Shown here: one piece after another, positions 16,296 through 23,757 of the stretch
How positions within the stretch are numbered: position 1 is the first letter of the stretch
Layout: every line of letters begins with the position of its first letter
Assembly: GCA_002869365.1 (NCBI GenBank)
Contig: PKTA01000017.1
Coordinates: 1 to 37,373 of the forward strand
From: Marinilabiliales bacterium
GTDB lineage: Bacteria > Bacteroidota > Bacteroidia > Bacteroidales > F082
Length of the DNA: 37,373 bases
Reading direction: 5' to 3'
The notes under the pieces: generated by a model
What the model saw: only the letters and a program-made list of their open reading frames with translations
The model's database searches: none
What the model was told of the DNA's origin: nothing
Position numbers and translations under genes: made by a program

Positions 16296-17915
16296 TTAAA
16301 CCGAAGTTGTGGATTTCTCAGCATGCTTTTGCTTCATCCTTCTGGCCAGAGTTTGAATACACTCACGGCGTGCAATTACAACAGAAACTCCTTCATATTC
16401 AAGTTCTTTGCTGATAATTTCAACATTCTCATCGAAATGACGGCGTAAAGGTTTAACGATTTTTATGTGGTCTTCTTCTACACCTACTCCACGACAAATG
16501 TCTTCTACTTTACCTAAAGCTGAAGAATCCTGACCTCCAGTCATACCTGTTGTTGAATTATCATTAATAAGAACAACGATATTAGCTTTACGGTTAACAG
16601 CATCCAAAAGGCCTGTCATACCCGAGTGAGTAAAAGTTGAATCTCCAATAGCAGCTACCGCAGGAATAAGACCTGCTTCTGAAGCTCCGATTGCCATGGT
16701 TATAGAAGCCCCCATATCAACACAACTATTTATTGATTGTAGTGGGGGTAGAGCGCTTAAAGTATAACATCCTATATCTGACAGTACTCTACCGCCTGAA
16801 TACGGTTTTAGAGCCTCATTTAAAGCTCCGAATGCATCCCAGTGACCGCAACCATCACAAAGACGTGGAGGTCTTGGTTTAACATTTGAAGATGCTTCAA
16901 AGCCTTCAGCGATTTCCATTCCCAGTGCTTGTGCTATAATATTTGGATTTAATTCTCCGGCTCTTGGGACAGTGCCATCCATACGTCCGCTTACTTTTTT
17001 GCCCAGGTTGAGATAACCTCTAATCAGTTCTTCAATTATCGGATATCCTTCTTCTAAAATCAACAATTCGTCAACCGAATCATATAATTTTTGCAACATG
17101 GTTTTTGGTACCGGATACTGACTTACTTTCAATACAGGATAAGGAATTTTACCACCTTCAAAGTTTTCAATTAAATAATTGTATGCCAACCCGCAAGCTA
17201 CTATACCCAACGACTTATTTTCGCCATCGATGTATTTATTGTAACCCGAACTTACACCGTCTTCTTCTATTGCATTTTGTTTTTCAAGAAGTGCATTGTA
17301 CTGCTTACGGGCAATGGAAGGTAATAATACAAACTGACGAAGATTTGAAGGGAGTTTTAATTCGTTTTGCTCCAAAGGACTTACTCTTTTTACGCCTGAT
17401 CGGGAATGCGCAAGGCGTGTTGTAATACGCAATAATACTGGTATTTCGAATTTTTCTGATAATTCGAAAGCATATCTTGTCATATCATAAGCTTCCTGCT
17501 GATTGGAAGGTTCCATAACAGGGATCATGGAAAATTTTCCATAAAATCTTGAATCCTGCTCATTTTGTGATGAGTGCATAGATGGATCGTCGGCAGATAA
17601 AACTACTAAACCTCCATTGGCACCAGTTATGGCTGAGTTAACAAATGCATCTGCTGCAACATTAAGCCCCACATGCTTCATACATACCAATGATTTCTTT
17701 CCAGCATACGACATTCCTATGGCCGTTTCCATGGCTGTTTTTTCATTTGCCGACCACATTGATTTAATTCCTCTATCCTTTGCTTCTTTTGAAGCCTGTA
17801 TATATTCTGTAATTTCGGTAGAAGGGGTACCCGGATAAGCATAAACGCCTGAAATACCGGCGTCTATGGCTCCCTGAGCGATAGCTTCATCACCTAATAA
17901 TAATAAATCTTGCAT
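16296..17915 (-). CDS. iorA: indolepyruvate oxidoreductase subunit alpha, without a ferredoxin tail
   Basis: This 539-residue thiamine-diphosphate enzyme starts at the ATG at 17915 (MQDLLLLGDEAIAQGAIDAG). An in-frame start 16 codons upstream would lie across the promoter. Domains are: pyrimidine-binding (GVYAYPGTPSTEI, MSANEKTAMETAIG-type block near residues 20-60), a middle CoA-binding-like region, and a C-terminal PP-binding domain with RPPRLCDGCGHWDAFGAL, SDIGCYTLSALPPL and the ThDP-magnesium motif GDSTFTHSGMTGL...INDNSTTGMTGGQ. Archaeal IorA carries a C-terminal two-[4Fe-4S] ferredoxin domain; here the chain ends soon after VVIARRECIQTL with no CxxCxxC cluster, so electrons must leave by another route. 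The pair works in aromatic amino acid catabolism or, in reverse, synthesis. Confidence 0.93.
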   Translation of the reverse strand: MQDLLLLGDEAIAQGAIDAGISGVYAYPGTPSTEITEYIQASKEAKDRGIKSMWSANEKTAMETAIGMSYAGKKSLVCMKHVGLNVAADAFVNSAITGANGGLVVLSADDPSMHSSQNEQDSRFYGKFSMIPVMEPSNQQEAYDMTRYAFELSEKFEIPVLLRITTRLAHSRSGVKRVSPLEQNELKLPSNLRQFVLLPSIARKQYNALLEKQNAIEEDGVSSGYNKYIDGENKSLGIVACGLAYNYLIENFEGGKIPYPVLKVSQYPVPKTMLQKLYDSVDELLILEEGYPIIEELIRGYLNLGKKVSGRMDGTVPRAGELNPNIIAQALGMEIAEGFEASSNVKPRPPRLCDGCGHWDAFGALNEALKPYSGGRVLSDIGCYTLSALPPLQSINSCVDMGASITMAIGASEAGLIPAVAAIGDSTFTHSGMTGLLDAVNRKANIVVLINDNSTTGMTGGQDSSALGKVEDICRGVGVEEDHIKIVKPLRRHFDENVEIISKELEYEGVSVVIARRECIQTLARRMKQKHAEKSTTSV

Positions 17916-17940
17916 AATATTTACTTTTTTATATAAATAC

Positions 17941-17952
17941 GAAAACGTTTGC
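17941..17952. promoter_or_regulatory. LacI-family operator-like palindrome at the iorA promoter
   Basis: GAAAACGTTTGC is a near-perfect palindrome around a central CG (five of six pairs match), the form typical of LacI/GalR/PurR/CcpA-family operators. It abuts the -7 element and covers the expected transcription start, a position suited to repression. A LacI-family regulator is encoded at the left end of the window, but linking the two is inference. Confidence 0.4.
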
Positions 17953-17980
17953 AAAATTATCAAATAAATACGTATACAAG
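17952..17980 (-). promoter_or_regulatory. promoter of iorAB
   Basis: On the minus strand CTTG at 17980-17977, a 17-bp spacer and the exact -7 element TAATTTTG at 17959-17952 make the most complete promoter in the window. Transcription would start near 17945, with a leader of about 30 nt before the ATG at 17915. Confidence 0.6.
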
Positions 17981-18073
17981 CCTTTTATAAATCAATCTAT
18001 AATCATTATAAATTGATCATTATTGTAATTTGTATGGATGTTTTTATTTTAGAATTAGCCATTTAAACTAACA

Positions 18074-18103
18074 TTTCAAAATATCTTCTTTTAATTACTT
18101 TTG
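18074..18103 (+). promoter_or_regulatory. promoter of acpH
   Basis: TTTC at 18074-18077, an 18-bp spacer and an exact -7 element TACTTTTG at 18096-18103. The ATG begins only four bases after the -7 box, so transcription would start at or next to the start codon. Confidence 0.45.
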
Positions 18104-18107
18104 CACG

Positions 18108-18698
18108 ATGAATTTTTTAGCACATGCACATTTATCAGGGGATGACAATGAACTGATGATAGGAAATTTTATTGCCGACTCAGTAAAGGGTAAAAAACAT
18201 AAAGATTATCCAAAAGGAATTGAAAGAGGAATTATTCTTCACAGAAAAATAGATAGTTATACCGACAGGCATGAAGTGGTTAAGGAAAGCATGTCTCTCA
18301 TTAGAAACGAATATGGAAAATTCTCAGGAATTATAGTTGATATTTATTATGATCATTTTTTAGCCGCAGGATGGAGTAAATATAGTAATATTGGGCTTCA
18401 TGCATATACTCAAAAAGTATATTCTGTTCTCAAGCGTAATTTTTTTATACTTCCTTCCAGAAGTCAAAGAATACTCCCTTTTATGATTAGTCAGAACTGG
18501 CTTAATGGATATGCAAATACCGAAGAACTTAAAAAGGTATTTTATGGAATGGACAGACGTACATCTAATATATCGGGAATGAGAAATGCTGTGGATCAGT
18601 TAATAGAAAATTATAAGGAATTAGAAGAACATTTTATGGAGTTTTATCCTCAGCTGCAGTTATATGTGGAAAATGAGATTAAAGAAAACGGGATTTAA
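18108..18698 (+). CDS. acpH: acyl carrier protein phosphodiesterase
   Basis: This 196-residue protein matches AcpH (PF04336, formerly DUF479), which removes the 4'-phosphopantetheine arm from acyl carrier protein in the cytoplasm. The start MNFLAHAHLSGDDNELMIGNF is the conserved family N-terminus and fixes the ATG. The HD-like metal-binding residues are visible: His6/His8, then FIADSVKG, RGIILHRKIDSYTDRH (about 40-56) and IVDIYYDHFLA (about 75-90). Length is as usual. It is convergent with yjbQ and the two stop codons share the same TTAA tetranucleotide. Confidence 0.92.
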   Translation: MNFLAHAHLSGDDNELMIGNFIADSVKGKKHKDYPKGIERGIILHRKIDSYTDRHEVVKESMSLIRNEYGKFSGIIVDIYYDHFLAAGWSKYSNIGLHAYTQKVYSVLKRNFFILPSRSQRILPFMISQNWLNGYANTEELKKVFYGMDRRTSNISGMRNAVDQLIENYKELEEHFMEFYPQLQLYVENEIKENGI

Positions 18699-19105
18699 TA
18701 ATACAAACTAAGTACGATTTTCCTGCTACCACCGTAATTTCTGAATTCACAAAAAAACAAACTTTGCCATGTACCCATATTTAATCTGTAATTTGATACG
18801 GGAATATTAATGGAATTTCCAAATACGGCTGTTTTAAAATGTGCCGGCATATCATCAGGCCCTTCCAAAGTATGATGATAAAAAGGAGCGGATTCCGGAG
18901 CCATTTTTTCCAATAGAGAATTAATATCTCTCCTCACATCCGGGTCAGCATTTTCATTAATCATTAATGCTGCGGAAGTGTGTTTTACAAATACATTTAA
19001 AATTGCTGTTTTAGGTAATTCTCCCAATTCATTCAACACAATATCATCAATATTATGGAATCCTTTACGCATGGGTTTAAGGGAAATTTCTTTTTGTACT
19101 ATCAT
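18695..19105 (-). CDS. yjbQ: YjbQ / UPF0047 family protein
   Basis: This 136-residue protein belongs to the YjbQ family (PF01894), small trimeric proteins reported to have weak thiamine-phosphate synthase activity and of otherwise unclear role. Diagnostic blocks are VKHTSAALMINENADPDVRRD, HHTLEGPDDMPAHFKTAVFG and LNMGTWQSLFFCEFRNYGGSR. I chose the ATG at 19105 (MIVQKEISLKPMRKG). An in-frame upstream start (MSGLFCFY...) would read through the gltA terminator hairpin. The start codon follows the terminator's U-tract directly, leaving almost no room for a promoter of its own. The stop codon overlaps that of acpH. Confidence 0.92.
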   Translation of the reverse strand: MIVQKEISLKPMRKGFHNIDDIVLNELGELPKTAILNVFVKHTSAALMINENADPDVRRDINSLLEKMAPESAPFYHHTLEGPDDMPAHFKTAVFGNSINIPVSNYRLNMGTWQSLFFCEFRNYGGSRKIVLSLYY

Positions 19106-19106
19106 A

Positions 19107-19145
19107 TAAAAACAAAAAAGCCCTGACATTTTATCGTCAGGGCTT
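19107..19145 (-). terminator. intrinsic terminator of the icd-gltA operon
   Basis: A perfect 10-bp stem on the minus strand (AAGCCCTGAC, 8-nt loop, GTCAGGGCTT; 19145-19118) is followed by T-rich TTTTGTTTTTAT. It lies 17 bp past the gltA stop and directly before the yjbQ start codon. It has no U-tract in the plus direction. Confidence 0.9.
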
Positions 19146-19162
19146 CAAATATACGAATAATA

Positions 19163-20470
19163 TTATTTTTTTATTCCAACTATCTGCTCAAGCATATAAG
19201 TTGTGATTGATTTAGGTCTTTCCAAAGGAAATCCTAATGCTCTGTCCCAAATAATATTTGCAAGAACACCCAATGCTCTGCCTATTGAGAAAAGAACTGT
19301 ATAATAGTCGTATTGTGTTACACCATATTGCCATTGAACAACCCCTGATTGGGCATCAACATTTGGCCATGGATTTTTTGCTTTTCCCTGTTCCTGCAAT
19401 ATTGGTGGAACAACTTTGTAAAGCATATCAACATATTTAAATAGTTCATCTTCAGGGAAATGTTCAAGACTAAAATCTCTTTGTATCTGATATCTTGGAT
19501 CTGTTTTACGAAGTACTGCATGACCGAAGCCTGGTACAACCTGTCCGCCTTCCAAAGTATCCCAAACAAATTTCTTCATTACAGCCTCACTGGGAACTTT
19601 ATCTCCCATTTTTGCTCTTAAATCCTGTATCCAGCGAAGAACCTCCTGATTTGCCAATCCGTGAAGCGGACCGGCAAGGCCGTTTATCATACCTGATATT
19701 GAGTAGTAAACATCTGATAGTGAGCTGGCAATAAGGTGACCTGTATGTGCACTTACGTTACCACTTTCGTGATCGGCATGTAATATAAAGTACATTCTTG
19801 AAACATCGTCATACGGAAGGTCTTTACCCATCATATATGCAAAGTTTCCACCGAAATCCAAAGTAGGATCCTGATAAACATTACTACGTTTTGCGTAAAG
19901 TTTATTATAAATATGTGCTCCAATAACAGGAAGTTTCGACATTAAGTTTAATGCGTCTTCAAAGGTTGGATCCCAATAATCAGTTTTGTCCATGCCACGC
20001 TGGTATTTCAAATTGAAAATTGATTCTCTCTGCATCGACATCACAGCGGCAGAAAGGATAACCATTGGATGGCTGTTATTTGGGAAAGCATCGATAACTT
20101 CGTAAACATATTTTGGAAGTTGACGACGGAAAACACATTCGTAAGTAAGTTCCGAAACCTCATCTTCTGTTGGTATGTCACCAGTTAGTAATAAATAAAA
20201 GAGACCTTCAACATAAGGCATTTTTGCACCTTTTGGTTTTGGTAATTTTTCAAATACCTCCGGAAGAGTGTATCCTCTGTACCTTATACCTTCGTATGGG
20301 TCGAGATATGAAATATCAGTTATTAAACTTTTTATTCCTCTCATTCCACCGATAATTTGCTGAACAGTAACTTCGTTTACTACGGTTTCACCATGTTCAT
20401 CAAGCAAGCGTTTAATCCGAGGACGGTGCGCTTCTATTTTTTTAAATAATCTCTCTTTTAAATTTGACAT
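19163..20470 (-). CDS. gltA: citrate synthase, eukaryote-like type
   Basis: This 435-residue enzyme condenses acetyl-CoA and oxaloacetate to citrate. It resembles the mitochondrial/type I branch rather than E. coli GltA: N-terminal VNEVTVQQIIGGMRGIKSLI, EGIRYRGYTLPEVFEKLP, then HADHESGNVSAHTGHLIASS (His/Asp region), INGLAGPLHGLANQEV with the first catalytic His, and PGFGHAVLRKTDPRY with the second His and catalytic Asp nearby. The ATG at 20470 fits the family start. The gene lies 15 bp behind icd on the same strand, so the two are an operon supplying the oxidative arm to 2-oxoglutarate; aconitase is not in the window. Transcription ends at the hairpin at 19118-19145. Confidence 0.96.
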   Translation of the reverse strand: MSNLKERLFKKIEAHRPRIKRLLDEHGETVVNEVTVQQIIGGMRGIKSLITDISYLDPYEGIRYRGYTLPEVFEKLPKPKGAKMPYVEGLFYLLLTGDIPTEDEVSELTYECVFRRQLPKYVYEVIDAFPNNSHPMVILSAAVMSMQRESIFNLKYQRGMDKTDYWDPTFEDALNLMSKLPVIGAHIYNKLYAKRSNVYQDPTLDFGGNFAYMMGKDLPYDDVSRMYFILHADHESGNVSAHTGHLIASSLSDVYYSISGMINGLAGPLHGLANQEVLRWIQDLRAKMGDKVPSEAVMKKFVWDTLEGGQVVPGFGHAVLRKTDPRYQIQRDFSLEHFPEDELFKYVDMLYKVVPPILQEQGKAKNPWPNVDAQSGVVQWQYGVTQYDYYTVLFSIGRALGVLANIIWDRALGFPLERPKSITTYMLEQIVGIKK

Positions 20471-20485
20471 TTTTAAATTTGGTTT

Positions 20486-21709
20486 TTATGACAACTTTGT
20501 TTTAAGCCCTTCGTCAAGAGCTGAAAGAAAGTCCTCGGTGTTAAGATAGTGTTCATTTGATAACTCACGTCCATGAATAATAAGAGCAAGGTCTTTGGTC
20601 ATTTTACCTGACTCAACGGTTTCAACACAAACCTCTTCTATGGCATGAGCAAAATCGACTAATTCCTGGTTGTTATCAAGTTGGCCACGATGTGCCAATC
20701 CTCTACTCCAGGCAAAGATGGAAGCTATTGGGTTAGTTGAGGTAGGATTTCCTTTTTGATGCTCTCTGTAATGACGTGTAACAGTACCATGAGCGGCTTC
20801 AGCTTCAATAGTTTTGCCATCAGGAGCCATAAGAACAGATGTCATTAGTCCTAAAGAACCAAATCCCTGTGCCAGTGTGTCTGATTGTACATCACCATCA
20901 TAATTTTTACAAGCCCAAATAAAGCCACCTTCCCATTTCAATGCTGCGGCAACCATATCATCAATTAAGCGATGTTCATAAAAAATACCTTTTGCTTCGA
21001 ATTCTTTCTGATAATCCTTTTCATAAATATCCTGAAAAATATCTTTGAATCTGCCATCGTATTTTTTAAGAATGGTGTTTTTTGTAGAAAGGTATAAAGG
21101 CCATTCTTTTTCAAGAGCCATATTGAAACATGAATGGGCAAATCCAATTATGGATTCGTCGGTATTATACATTGCCATTGCAACTCCGTCGCCCTCAAAA
21201 TTATGAACTTCGTGAGTTTGGGGCTCACCACCTTCAGGAGTGAAGGTAATGGTTAATTTTCCTTTTCCTTTTGTAACAAAGTCAGTTGCTCTGTATTGAT
21301 CGCCAAATGCATGACGTCCGATAACAATAGGTTTGGTCCATCCTGGTACCAAACGTGGAATGTTCGACATCATAATAGGTTCACGAAAAACAGTACCTCC
21401 CAGAATATTACGGATGGTTCCGTTTGGTGACCTCCACATTTCCTTAAGGCCAAACTCTTCTACCCTGTTTTCGTCGGGGGTAATTGTTGCACATTTAATT
21501 CCAACATTGTACTTTTTAATGGCTTCTGCAGCGTCAACAGTTATCTGATCGTCAGTTTCGTCTCTTTTTTCAATTCCAAGGTCATAATATTTAATATCTA
21601 TGTCAAGATATGGTAAAATGAGTTTGTCTTTTATCATTTGCCAAATGATCCTTGTCATTTCGTCACCATCAAGTTCAACTACCGGATTCGCTACTTTAAT
21701 TTTATTCAT
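20486..21709 (-). CDS. icd: NADP-dependent isocitrate dehydrogenase, eukaryote-like (homodimeric) type
   Basis: This 407-residue enzyme oxidises isocitrate to 2-oxoglutarate with NADP. The sequence is the IDH1/IDH2-like subfamily: [20 protein letters not shown] at the start, [14 protein letters not shown], the isocitrate-binding [34 protein letters not shown], the metal-site [27 protein letters not shown], and the NADP-binding [13 protein letters not shown] where the Arg/His pair suggests NADP preference. Length is as expected. It is the first gene of an operon with gltA. A -7 element TAATTTTG lies 42 bp upstream. Confidence 0.96.
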   Translation of the reverse strand: MNKIKVANPVVELDGDEMTRIIWQMIKDKLILPYLDIDIKYYDLGIEKRDETDDQITVDAAEAIKKYNVGIKCATITPDENRVEEFGLKEMWRSPNGTIRNILGGTVFREPIMMSNIPRLVPGWTKPIVIGRHAFGDQYRATDFVTKGKGKLTITFTPEGGEPQTHEVHNFEGDGVAMAMYNTDESIIGFAHSCFNMALEKEWPLYLSTKNTILKKYDGRFKDIFQDIYEKDYQKEFEAKGIFYEHRLIDDMVAAALKWEGGFIWACKNYDGDVQSDTLAQGFGSLGLMTSVLMAPDGKTIEAEAAHGTVTRHYREHQKGNPTSTNPIASIFAWSRGLAHRGQLDNNQELVDFAHAIEEVCVETVESGKMTKDLALIIHGRELSNEHYLNTEDFLSALDEGLKTKLS

Positions 21710-21751
21710 GTTTATTTCAAATTAATTATTGCAATTATTTTACTTTTTATC

Positions 21752-21759
21752 CAAAATTA
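21752..21759 (-). promoter_or_regulatory. -7 promoter element (TAATTTTG) of icd-gltA
   Basis: Minus strand 21759-21752 reads TAATTTTG, an exact TAnnTTTG match, placing transcription start near 21745 and giving a leader of about 36 nt. The -33 region does not show TTTG. Confidence 0.45.
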
Positions 21760-22094
21760 TGTTCAATTTTTGAGGGCCGTAAAAGTAGTAAATATATTCG
21801 TTATTTTCTACTTTTTACTACTATTTAAAGTGCTTTTTAATAAAGCTATGTGCTTAATTGTCTGTTAATTAAATCACAAATACTAATTGCAATTGTTTAT
21901 TATTAACATAAACAAACTAACATTCACATAGTTGCATATGTTAGGTAATTAATAATTAAATATATAATATTTAAAAAAGTGGTATTATTTATGAGGGTTA
22001 TTAATTTTTGTTAATTGAAATATTTAATATCGCTTTTTACCGACTTGTTTCCGCCATTCACCGAATAAGTATACTTCTGCCTGCTTACTCAGCA

Positions 22095-22102
22095 TATATT
22101 TG
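22095..22102 (+). promoter_or_regulatory. -7 promoter element (TATATTTG) of the pspC-like operon
   Basis: An exact TAnnTTTG match lies 26 bp upstream of the ATG at 22129. No TTTG is found at the -33 distance; that position is taken by the palindrome AAGTATACTT. Confidence 0.5.
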
Positions 22103-22128
22103 TCGAAAAATTATAACAAATAAATATC

Positions 22129-22644
22129 ATGGAAAATTCATCTAGACTTTACAGATCAGTACGAGATAAAATGATAGGCGGCGTTTGCGGAGGACTTGCC
22201 AATTATTTTAATGTAGATATTGCATTAATCAGAATAGCCTTTGTGTTACTACTAATTTTTGGTGGCGGAGGCTTTTTAGCATACATTATATTATGGATAG
22301 TAATACCTGCTGAACCGGTGGGTTTTACGAGAACCGTCAATACAGGAGTAGGGCAAGATACTGAGGACAAAAATAATGTATCCAACCCTGGTGATTCAAA
22401 TGAAAGAAAGAAAAATAACACCAGCCTTATTGCCGGCATTGTCCTTATACTTATCGGGTTAATAATTCTATTCGACAGAGTTTTCCCGTTTTATGATATT
22501 ATCGACTTTTGGCCACTGGTATTAATCATCCTAGGTGTTATGATGATAAAACCTGAGATTTTAAGGTCATCGAACACTGAAAGCAATACTGCAGAGCAGA
22601 TTTATTCTACAGATGCTAAAACAGAAAATGATAGCAATAAATAA
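22129..22644 (+). CDS. PspC-domain membrane protein
   Basis: This 171-residue protein has an N-terminal PspC domain (PF04024; residues 5-64): SRLYRSVRDKMIGGVCGGLANYFNVDIALIRIAFVLLL-type sequence, then a Gly-rich turn and a membrane helix ending in WIVIPAEP. A polar linker (about 65-100) leads to a two-helix LiaI/LiaF-like membrane hairpin (SLIAGIVLILIGLIILFDRV and IDFWPLVLIILGVMMI). PspC proteins sit in the inner membrane and respond to envelope stress. The next gene carries the same type of membrane hairpin plus a LiaF-like exterior domain, so the two likely work as a sensor pair. Confidence 0.88.
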   Translation: MENSSRLYRSVRDKMIGGVCGGLANYFNVDIALIRIAFVLLLIFGGGGFLAYIILWIVIPAEPVGFTRTVNTGVGQDTEDKNNVSNPGDSNERKKNNTSLIAGIVLILIGLIILFDRVFPFYDIIDFWPLVLIILGVMMIKPEILRSSNTESNTAEQIYSTDAKTENDSNK

Positions 22645-22676
22645 AAGCATCACTTTAATCATTAAAATTTAAGAAA

Positions 22677-23621
22677 ATGAAATTTAGAAATATTTTTTGG
22701 GGAGTTATCTTAATCTTTGTGGGAATACTTTTTATACTACAAAACCTGCACATTGTTTATTTCGACTGGGTATCTCTATGGAGACTCTGGCCTGTATTAC
22801 TTGTACTTTGGGGAGTTTCAATAATTCCTGTAAACGATTGGATAAAAATAATTTTGGTGCTCGCAATACTTGGTGCTTCAGTTACATTTATACTTAACAG
22901 AACAGAGTATTTGAGTGATTCAAATGATTTTGAACTATTTAGCGATCACAATTGGGATAATTGGGACGACGAGGAAAACTACAGTAAGTCGCATAAATAT
23001 ACAACTCAAACCTTCAATATCCCTTATGATGATAGTGCTTCTTATGTGGATCTTTATATGGAAGCAGCAGCTGGGAAATTTGTCATTGATAACGTAACGG
23101 CTGATCTACTTTCCTTTAAAAGAAAAGGAAACAGTTCGGAATACAGTTATATTATTAAAACCAGTGATAGTACTTCTGATATTAATATTGAGATGGAAAG
23201 TACTTCTATCAATCTTGGGAAGAATAATAAAAACATAGTAGACATCTCATTAAATACAATGCCTGTATGGGATATTGATTTGGATGCAGGTGCAGCAAGT
23301 ATAAATTTTGATCTTAAAAATTACAAAATACGCCAACTTGATATTGAAGGAGGAGCAGCATCAGTAAAAATTTGGCTGGGAGATTTATATCATACTTCCG
23401 ATATTAATTTATCGGCAGGAGCCTCTTCTGTGGTAATTAATGTGCCCAAATCATCTGGCTGTAAATTGTCGCTGGAATCAGTATTGTCAGAAAAGAATTT
23501 AATTGGTTTTGAGAAAACCGACAGAGGAGAATATATAACTTCAAATTTCGATGAGGCAACAAATAAAATATTTATTGATGCAGAAGCAGCAGTTTCAAGT
23601 TTTACAATAATCAGGTATTAA
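22677..23621 (+). CDS. LiaF-like / toast-rack membrane protein
   Basis: This 314-residue protein starts with two or three membrane helices (residues 4-90; FWGVILIFVGILFILQNLHI, LWPVLLVLWGVSIIP, IILVLAILGASVTFIL), which match the LiaI-LiaF-like transmembrane domain. A Ser/Asp-rich linker follows, then a beta-rich repeat region from about residue 120 whose repeated elements (DAGAASINFDL, EGGAASVKIWLGDL, SAGASSVVINVP, DAEAAVSSFTI) resemble the bacterial toast-rack/DUF2154 fold. It lies 32 bp after the pspC-like gene and the two share a terminator. A role in cell-envelope stress sensing is inferred from the family and pairing. Confidence 0.82.
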   Translation: MKFRNIFWGVILIFVGILFILQNLHIVYFDWVSLWRLWPVLLVLWGVSIIPVNDWIKIILVLAILGASVTFILNRTEYLSDSNDFELFSDHNWDNWDDEENYSKSHKYTTQTFNIPYDDSASYVDLYMEAAAGKFVIDNVTADLLSFKRKGNSSEYSYIIKTSDSTSDINIEMESTSINLGKNNKNIVDISLNTMPVWDIDLDAGAASINFDLKNYKIRQLDIEGGAASVKIWLGDLYHTSDINLSAGASSVVINVPKSSGCKLSLESVLSEKNLIGFEKTDRGEYITSNFDEATNKIFIDAEAAVSSFTIIRY

Positions 23622-23656
23622 CAAGCTGTCAATATAATTTCCAATTCTTTTTGATT

Positions 23657-23688
23657 GAGGGTTTTTTTAAAAAGCCCTCTTTTTTTTG
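23657..23688 (+). terminator. intrinsic terminator of the pspC-liaF-like operon
   Basis: GAGGG (23657-23661) pairs with CCCTC (23675-23679); the T-run and A-run between them extend the stem, and eight T follow. Confidence 0.8.
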
Positions 23689-23717
23689 TTGTAATAAGGT
23701 GTGAGTTCATACTTTTT
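23689..23717 (+). promoter_or_regulatory. probable promoter of the TonB-dependent receptor gene
   Basis: TTG at 23689-23691, an 18-bp spacer and TACTTTTT at 23710-23717 (seven of eight bases of the -7 consensus). It follows directly on the preceding terminator and lies about 40 bp upstream of the ATG at 23758. Confidence 0.35.
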
Positions 23718-23757
23718 AAGTAATTTGGGCGTTTATTTTTTTAAAAATTACTTAAAA

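Larger units (their letters stand above)
21710..22128. other. 419-bp divergent intergenic region, A/T-rich, with an inverted repeat and a palindrome
   Basis: No gene is visible here. Besides the two -7 elements it holds a 9-bp inverted repeat AGTAGTAAA / TTTACTACT (21784-21792 and 21814-21822, 21-bp spacer) upstream of the icd promoter. A perfect 10-bp palindrome AAGTATACTT lies at 22067-22076, where the -33 box of the pspC promoter would fall. Either could bind a regulator; nothing more can be said. Confidence 0.45.
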
